The translations under genes and the position numbers were made by a program. A stretch of 64,000 bases of DNA, taken from positions 2,147,001 through 2,211,000 of the forward strand of contig OZ004590.1 in NCBI GenBank assembly GCA_963924555.1, written 5' to 3'. The first letter of the stretch is position 1; every line of letters starts with the position of its first letter. Shown one piece after another: positions 57,101-64,000 of the stretch. The notes beneath the pieces were generated by a model. That model saw only the letters and a program-made list of their open reading frames with translations, searched no databases and had not been told where the DNA came from. This stretch comes from Crambe crambe (lineage: Eukaryota; Porifera; Demospongiae; Poecilosclerida; Crambeidae).

Positions 57101-60100
57101 TTTGTTTCACAAACTAGTGGTCATCACTATCGTGGAATTCACATCCACAATTACAAACTGCTGAAGTCATTCTAGCTGACGTCAAGGACTTATAGAAGGC
57201 GTTATTAAAAACCCACACCCATTCAAAGTTGCTATCATTCTTGTGTTCACCGTACTCACTGTAGCCATCAACAGTACACACATTTCCATGCTGAGCATGC
57301 ATAGTTATAATGACTGATAATATGTATGATTATGTAGCTATAACTGAAAGACCAGAGTTCATGCATTGTTTCTCATATAGGATGACATTGAAGGGTTTAT
57401 TTGTACCAGGAGTGCAAATATTCTACAAGTGAGATGGGCGCATCCCATGGCTCCTTTCCCTAACATTTCTCTGAGTCTCTTTGCTAATGACAGCAATGGT
57501 GTTCCCACCATCAGGAGAGTTTCTGTTGTTCTCTGTCAGTGCAACAGTGGTAATTGCACCACAAATAACATCACCTTAGAAGCAGCTGCCTTTGATGAGA
57601 ATGGGTATTATCAGTGGCCATGCCAGTGTCCGCCCTTCTTCAGTGGAGATTCGTGTGAAGTCGATGAGAGGGGATGTGGACAGTTCAGCCTGTGTACAGG
57701 TTCTGTCTGTATCAACGACAGTAGACAAGCATCTGGTTATAGTTGTGGAGAATGCCTTCCTGGATACAGGAGGAATCAAGAGGGAGAAAAATGCACTGGT
57801 AAGTAAAGTTACATTGGCTCTTTAATGGCCACCTCTGAAATCTTTGTTGTGTTCCAAACATACCCTTGTAGTTATAAAATTCACCCCCTGAAATGAGGAC
57901 CTCCTTTATAAGTGCCACAGTTTGTTTCTCAATGGTGGCCACTATAGAGAGGTTCCACCATGTTGTTTAAACACAAGCTCTTATTGTGAGTGTTCTCCTG
58001 TACAGATATTGATGAGTGTCAGGCTAATCACGACTGTTCTCAAATCTGCAACAACACTGAAGGAAGTTACACCTGCAGCTGTGGCGTGGGCTACACCTTA
58101 AATAATGACTCAGTATCTTGTGAAGGTGAATTTGACAGATGTTTTTTAGCCATGTACTTTGTGAATAAGCTAGTCTTGTGGTTCTTTGTAATTATGTGTA
58201 GTACAGAGCACTCAATATTGATGTGTATTACTAGCTATAGAATGTTTATTTCCAGCTGATTTTCTTGTATGATTTGACATGTCACTGCCCATTAATTCAT
58301 TAGATATCGATGAATGCGACCAAAGGACTTCAAACTGTTCACAAATTTGCACCAACATACTTGGAAGTTATACGTGTGGCTGTATCCCAGGATACACTCT
58401 GGCTCTAGATGGAGCAACTTGTCACTTAGGTACACAATCAATTTTGGGCATAATAATGTTATATCTATACTCTATAGTCACTGAATATAGCTGATATTTG
58501 ATTCGTGAGCAGCAAGACAGCTGCATAGAAAACATTCTCTAGAAATTAACAGTTGCCTTGGAGTGGGCATGTGCAGATAATAAGGGTTTGATATCACAAT
58601 GGGTCATGAACCTAAAAATTAACCATAATACAAATGCTTATAAAGCAAGTCAATGTTACACTTATCGTGAAATATGGTTCACTTGCCTTCGGCTCATGAA
58701 ATTACAGTCGCCTCACTTGTAAATTATTCCACGATAATTATTCCACAGGAACCTGTCGTACCAATCCATGTGAGTCGGGTTTGGTATGTGTGGAAATTGA
58801 AGATCAATATGAGTGCTTATGTGATGCTGGACAGGTGTGCAGTGAAAGCAGTATTTGTATTAGTGCTGACCTCGATGCTCTCAGACTTGAGACACAAACT
58901 TGTGAAGGTAATTTTTCGTACAGTGGGACCTGGTTATAATGGTCACTGTATAAGCAGGTCACCTCTCTATAAAAGTCAGGGGTCAAAGTCCCAATTGGGC
59001 CTTTAGTGTATGTAATTTGGCTTTTTTCGTTGTTAAAATTATTATTTTTCAGATGCATGTTAGCTATTATCCAAAATACTACAACAATGTTAATCTAGTG
59101 TTATATAACTAAATATGTAAAAGCAAGCTACACGTCTGAAATTAAATTAATATGAGTATTGTTCTCATGAATTATTTGCATCGTGGTACATTTCAACCAG
59201 AGTTAGCAAGCCACCTCTTTTAGCGATACGTAACAGCCATTTCTTGCTGGCCCAAGGGTGACCATCATATCTGGGTTCCACCACAGCTGTACAAAGTTAC
59301 ACTATGAAGGGTTTAGAGATGAAGAAAAGGACAACTATGTGTGGGTGGGTGGGTACATGCATGAGCAGCTTCAAACTGGCACATCTTGGCTCTCTTTGTT
59401 TGAGTCAACTGTATAAACCGTATAAAAGTTTAAAGCCAGTTTAGTGTAACACAATTAAACTGCTAGCTAACCTTTTTTTTTTCTTTCAATATCTATGTAA
59501 GGTGACAATGTCAGTTTCTCTCAATATTAGCTGTTATTTTTTCCCTTTTGTATCAGACTGCCCTGAGGATATGTATGGTGTGAGGTGTTTTCAAACTTGC
59601 ATGAATTGCAGTGGAAATGGCAACTGCAATAGAACGCATGGCTGCATATGCAATGATGGTTGGTCTGGACTCCACTGTAATCAAGGTACGTATAATAATT
59701 ATTATAATTAAGTCACTAGTATAAATAGTATTATGTAGTATATCTGGTGACTTGCAGAATTAAATCGCTTCACACCAAGTTTTGTCGATCATACAACTAC
59801 GCGTTTGCAAATCTCATGGAACATAGCCGAAGGCGATGAGATCATCAGAATTTCAGCTACTGATAATGACACTGGACCAGATTCAAGTCGCATTCGCTAT
59901 TCTCTAACCGCTTCTCCATACACACTCCCCTTCGGTGTATCTAATGGTTTGGAGATTTTCATGATTGATGCTATATCTGGCCTCATTACGTTTGCCAGTA
60001 ACCTCCCTTTAAATCCAGAGAATATAATGGCAACTCAATTTTTACTGTCAGTTAGAGCCTCAGATGCTGGAGTACCTCCACGCTTTGCCATTCATACACT

Positions 60101-63100
60101 TAACCTGCTTCCTGTTCCAGCGTTAGTCCTACACAATCTCATGGGAAAGGTGAGTGTTCAAGAGGAGTCTGCTTTGGGAACTATAGTAGCACAATTTTCT
60201 TGCGAAGAAATTGGACCATCTAGCCATTCTGTGAGGATTAGCTTAAGTGGCCAAAATTCTGAGCTCTTCACAATCGTAGAAAGATTAAACCTTGCCATAG
60301 CCAAACGTATCGACTATGAGTCTCTCTCTGAAAGTAAAAGGGAGTTTAATCTCACAGCCATCTGCACTAATCGCTACAATCAAACGGACTCCATCACTAT
60401 TACTGTCACTGTGAACAATGTCAATGATAATGTATTCCAATTTGAGCACGAGCGACATGCTTTATTGGTCGGTGAAAATGTAACAAGGGGGGAAACAGTT
60501 TTGACAGTTTCTGCCTCTGACTTAGATCTGCCAAACGCGAACATTACTTACAGCATAGAGGCAAGCTCTAATGTATCAGATTTCGAGATGAATCCCAGTA
60601 CTGGAGAACTCACTGTCCATAACACCTTAGACAGAGAAACACAATCCCTCTACAAATTCACCATCAATGCTGCTTATACTAATATGACTGGACTAGTCGA
60701 GAGAAGCAGTTCAGTGGTGACGATTCGTGTTGCTGATGTGAACGATGAAAGCCCCACATTTATGGAAAATCCTTACAACATTCGAAACATTACTTACTTA
60801 AATGAAGAAGGAGATCTAGTTGTCATAGTATCTGCAAGCGATCCTGATGAAGGAAGTAACGGTGAAGTGACATATCACTTGCTGCAAGAAACCTCTGACT
60901 TCCAGATTAATGAAACCACTGGGGCCATCTATATCACTGCTCCTTTAACCTACCACCTGTACATCCTCAATGTTACTGCAATTGATGGTGGCTTAAACCA
61001 AAGGTCTTCGTCAGTCCTGGTCATCATTTATGCCTCCATTTATCAGAATCTGCAACTATTGACTGATAGTCCTGTTATAATAGAAGAAGACATACCTATT
61101 GGCACAGTGATTAGCAATATCTCTTACATTGTCCTAGATAATAGTAATGAAACTGTAAGTGATATATTAAATACGACTGTGATCTTCGAGATCATAAACG
61201 GGTCAGCATCTGATGCATTTGCAATTAATGCAACTACTGGAGAGATAATCACTCTAAAAAGCCTGGACTATGAGGAGCTAGCCACTGAGTATGACTTGAC
61301 TGTCAGAGCCACTCTCTTCGCACCAACTCATGAAGTTATCGGTGAAAATGTATTGCAGATTGTCATTGAAAATGTGGACGACGAATCCCCACTGTTCACT
61401 ATGAATCTCTATGTCGCCATTGTAGAACAGTTTACAGCTGCTAACACAACTATCCTTACTGTTTCAGCTATTGACCCAGATGCACTAAATAATACAGAGT
61501 ACTTACTCAATGGTAGCAATAGCTCCTTTTTTCATATCGACTATTTGACAGGAGAAATCTCTGCATCAGTTTTACTAGATTTTCCTGGTGACTTCACTTT
61601 CACAGTCATAGCAACAGACACAGAAACTCAGGAAGCCAATGCTTCTGTCTTCATATCTGTCACTGAAGTTTCAGTTTTCATTGCAGAAGAGTTTTCCTTC
61701 TCTCTGTCAGAGAGTGTAATTCTGGGTATGATTGTTGGCAGTGTCACTAATGGCTTCTTGGATAGTTCAGGTGAAATTGAGTTTCTTATAGTCGAACCTG
61801 ATGTTCCAACAATTCTCAATGTAACGGATATGATAATGGAAAATGCCTCAGAAAGTGTTTTTAGCATTGATGCAGCTTCTGGAAATATCAGTACATTAGA
61901 AAGAGTCGATTTTGAGAGCAGAGAAGTGTATGTGTTCTATGTACTAATGAACAACGTATACACTGGAACAGTTTATGAGTCGGTATTAGTTGAGATTCAA
62001 ATTGAGGATGAGAATGATAATCCTCCTGTTTTCATGCCATCTTCATACACTCGAGTTATCACTGATTTACAAGAGCCTAACTCAATTATTGAAGTCGTGG
62101 CTGCTACTGATGAAGATTCCGGTGGTAATGGCAGAGTAACATACTCCATTGAGGAGCAAACAGAATTTGAGGAGCAAACAGAATTTATCCTGAACTCCAT
62201 ATCGGGAGAGATCTCCACCTCCAATTCTTCATTGATTCCTGGCAATTACAATCTCACAGTCATAGCTTCAGATGGAGGAAGTCCACCATTGACTTCTCAA
62301 GCTCGCATTTTCATTAGTGTGATAGAATTCATTCCTGAAGAAATTGAGTTCACGCAAAATATGTATAAATTCCAGGTTGTCGAGAATGACCCTCCAGGCA
62401 CCATTACAGGTTTTGTACAAGCAGTTGACTCTAACTCCTCAGTTATTCCACCTAGTACAATATACTCGTGGCCAAACATAACTGACTGCTTCAGTTTAGA
62501 CATGCAGAGTGGTGAAATAACAGTATCTTGTACTTCATTGGACAGAGAAAGTGTCAGTCACTACGAATTGGCCGTAACAGCTCAGGTGGGAAACATCTCA
62601 ACAATTGCTATTGTAGTGATAGACGTCTTAGACATCAATGACAATGCACCTGTATTCTTTCCAGAAACGTACAGCAAGATCCTTAACAGTACCCATGTAA
62701 CAGATGCCATTCTACAGTTGACAGCCACAGACTTGGATCATGGTGATAATGGAACTGTCACTTACAATATCATATCTGAGACTGACGTCTTTCAGATCAA
62801 CTCCACATCTGGTGAGCTCTTCCTAAACAATGACACCACTTTAGAGGTGGGTGACTACAGTTTGCTGGTTGAGGCCACGGATATTGGCAACATGAGTTCT
62901 GTGGCTTCAGTGTTTGTATACATCACGAATCCTCATCCACAAACTCTCCAATTTGCCAGTCTACATTTCAATGCAACAGAAAATGCCCTTCCAAACACAA
63001 CCCTTGGGTTCATTACCTTGGAAACAAATGAAGGAGATACAATTGATCCACTGGATTTTCCCAATGACTTACATTTCTCAATAATTGGTGGAGATTCTCC

Positions 63101-64000
63101 AAACCTGTTTACTCTCGATGAATATACAGGACGTTTAAGAATCCAGACTGCAATGCTCGATCGTGAAGAAGCTGCTTTACACGTGGTCGAAATTCAAGCT
63201 AATTTCACTCGCTTTCGTAACATTCCAGTGCAATCTATCAATGCCTCTTTTGCTATTGAAGTGTTAGACGCAAATGACCATTCACCAATGATGCTAAGAA
63301 ATTATCCTACCATAATAGATGATAGCGCTGAGAGCAATCAAGTACTCTTCAATGTCACAGCCATTGATTATGATATCGGATCTAATGCCATGGTTACATT
63401 CAGCATTGACCCACCAACTGCATTTGGAGTTCGCGTTACTGAGAGTGATTTACCTTATACTCATGGGGAGATATTCATCAATGACACAGCCAACCTTACA
63501 GTTGGTACTTACCACTTCATCCTCATTGCCACTGACAGTGGGATGCCTGCTTTACAAAGCACAGCAACGGTTGATATTATAGTCAGACATGCCATTCCTG
63601 AAAGGATCTATTTCTCTACTCCAACTTATACCTTCAACATTCCAGAGGAGACTCAAGAAGGAATATTTGTTGGGAGTGTTGTTGTTTTCCCTGAAACTCC
63701 TGCCTTGGATGGTCTGGTGTATGCTGTGACAGGAACAAGTGAGAGAGAGTTCTTCAACATCAATTCTGTTACAGGTGAAATCAGGAAACGTCACAGGCGC
63801 ATTGACAGGGAAAGGGACTCGGAATCCATATTCATTTTGAACGTGCTAGCATTTCTCCCCGACCAAGTGCCTCCACTGACTGCTAATGCCACTGTCCTGA
63901 TCAATATTCAAGATATAAATGACAATATCCCCACATTTGATGAAGGTGTGTATCCAAGTATCGGAATTAACACCAACGAACTGAACCCAATGATCCCATT
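51136..64000 (+). CDS. Giant NIDO-AMOP-VWD-EGF-cadherin surface protein (3' end outside window)
   Basis: Sixteen exons in phase: 51136-51229, 51315-51401, 51483-51602, 51697-51846, 51984-52462, 52976-53290, 53540-54215, 54866-55486, 56140-56388, 56592-56713, 57381-57798, 58006-58125, 58304-58429, 58749-58907, 59557-59685, 59758 to beyond 64000; about 2,700 aa so far. An in-frame TAA two codons upstream fixes the start. Order: signal-like helix, Cys segment, two cbEGFs (NINEC, residues 61-150), NIDO (about 290-460, SSNGIVTFHRR), AMOP (515-640, CPCTRQQLHHD..RFW, CCYNESG), VWD (642-847, GEPHLQTLDGRNFTF), an Ig/cadherin-like link, EGFs to 1288, then at least 13 cadherin repeats in one exon. NIDO-AMOP-VWD is the MUC4/SUSD2/Mesh core; cadherin repeats suggest calcium-dependent adhesion. 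TM and cytoplasmic parts lie outside. Confidence 0.88.
54216..54865. other. Intron 7 of the cadherin gene
   Basis: 650-bp intron, AT-rich, with no ORF or repeat of note. Its acceptor is preceded by a T-rich run (CTGTTTTTTTTTCCAATGCAG). Confidence 0.6.
55487..56139. other. Intron 8 of the cadherin gene with repeat fragment
   Basis: Contains at 55855-55985 a partly palindromic block (GGATTCAACCCACATCAGAA / GATGGGTTGAATCTGGATTC) reminiscent of 8893-9056. Probably a small degraded repeat. Confidence 0.4.
56714..57380. other. Intron 10 of the cadherin gene
   Basis: 667-bp intron without recognised repeat or gene. A small antisense frame across 57114-57302 has no similarity to anything I know. 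Confidence 0.5.
58908..59556. other. Intron 14 of the cadherin gene
   Basis: 649-bp intron. One short GTGGGTGGGTGGG tract near 59340 is the only notable feature. Confidence 0.5.

Overview
The window reads as nuclear DNA of an animal, most likely a demosponge close to Amphimedon. Four things support this: AT-rich DNA full of TAGCTAGC-type words, compact genes with many short (50-90 nt) GT-AG introns, animal-specific families (ZFYVE21, CNRIP1, cadherin, NIDO/AMOP/VWD, Death domains), and a family of beta-helix plus multi-transmembrane proteins resembling those annotated in sponges as 'pmp-like'. The species is inferred, not proven.

Layout. 1-10.9 kb: decayed Death-domain gene exons embedded in miniature transposons, including a textbook hAT MITE at 8030-8738 with an 8-bp target duplication, two foldback elements related to each other, a third foldback, and a TA-flanked MITE. 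11.0-24.9 kb: a cluster of three paralogues of one family of large secreted beta-helix/multi-TM proteins. Two are intact and convergent (11049-14774 +, 15302-19042 -). The third (-) is a pseudogene, frameshifted and split by about 1.7 kb of inserted repeats. 25.7-28.7 kb: two divergent coiled-coil proteins sharing a C-terminal module. Between them lies a perfect inverted repeat with 213-bp arms.

29.9-35.6 kb: ZFYVE21 orthologue (+, six exons, one GC-AG intron, minisatellites in introns). 36.1-37.9 kb: CNRIP1 orthologue (-). 38.2-39.0 kb: NNMT/INMT-type methyltransferase (-). 39.3-40.5 kb: retroelement debris. 40.7-43.8 kb: TKL-type kinase - coiled coil - six-kelch protein (-, eight exons). 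46.3-51.1 kb: a complete 4766-bp Tc1/mariner transposon with TA target duplication and two convergent genes, a DD34E transposase and a five-exon Gln-rich BEN-domain protein. Only 54 bp after its right end starts a giant gene (51136 to beyond 64000, +) encoding signal peptide, EGFs, NIDO, AMOP, VWD, more EGFs and at least 13 cadherin repeats.

There is no operon logic. The common themes are cell-surface/adhesion and innate-immunity-like proteins (Death domain, beta-helix receptors, possible pore-former-like coiled-coil pair) in a region repeatedly remodelled by transposons and by apparent gene conversion. The strongest candidates for something undescribed are the two-gene Tc1-BEN transposon, the divergent coiled-coil pair around its perfect palindrome, the NIDO-AMOP-VWD-cadherin fusion with alternating calcium-site-free linkers, and the beta-helix receptor family.
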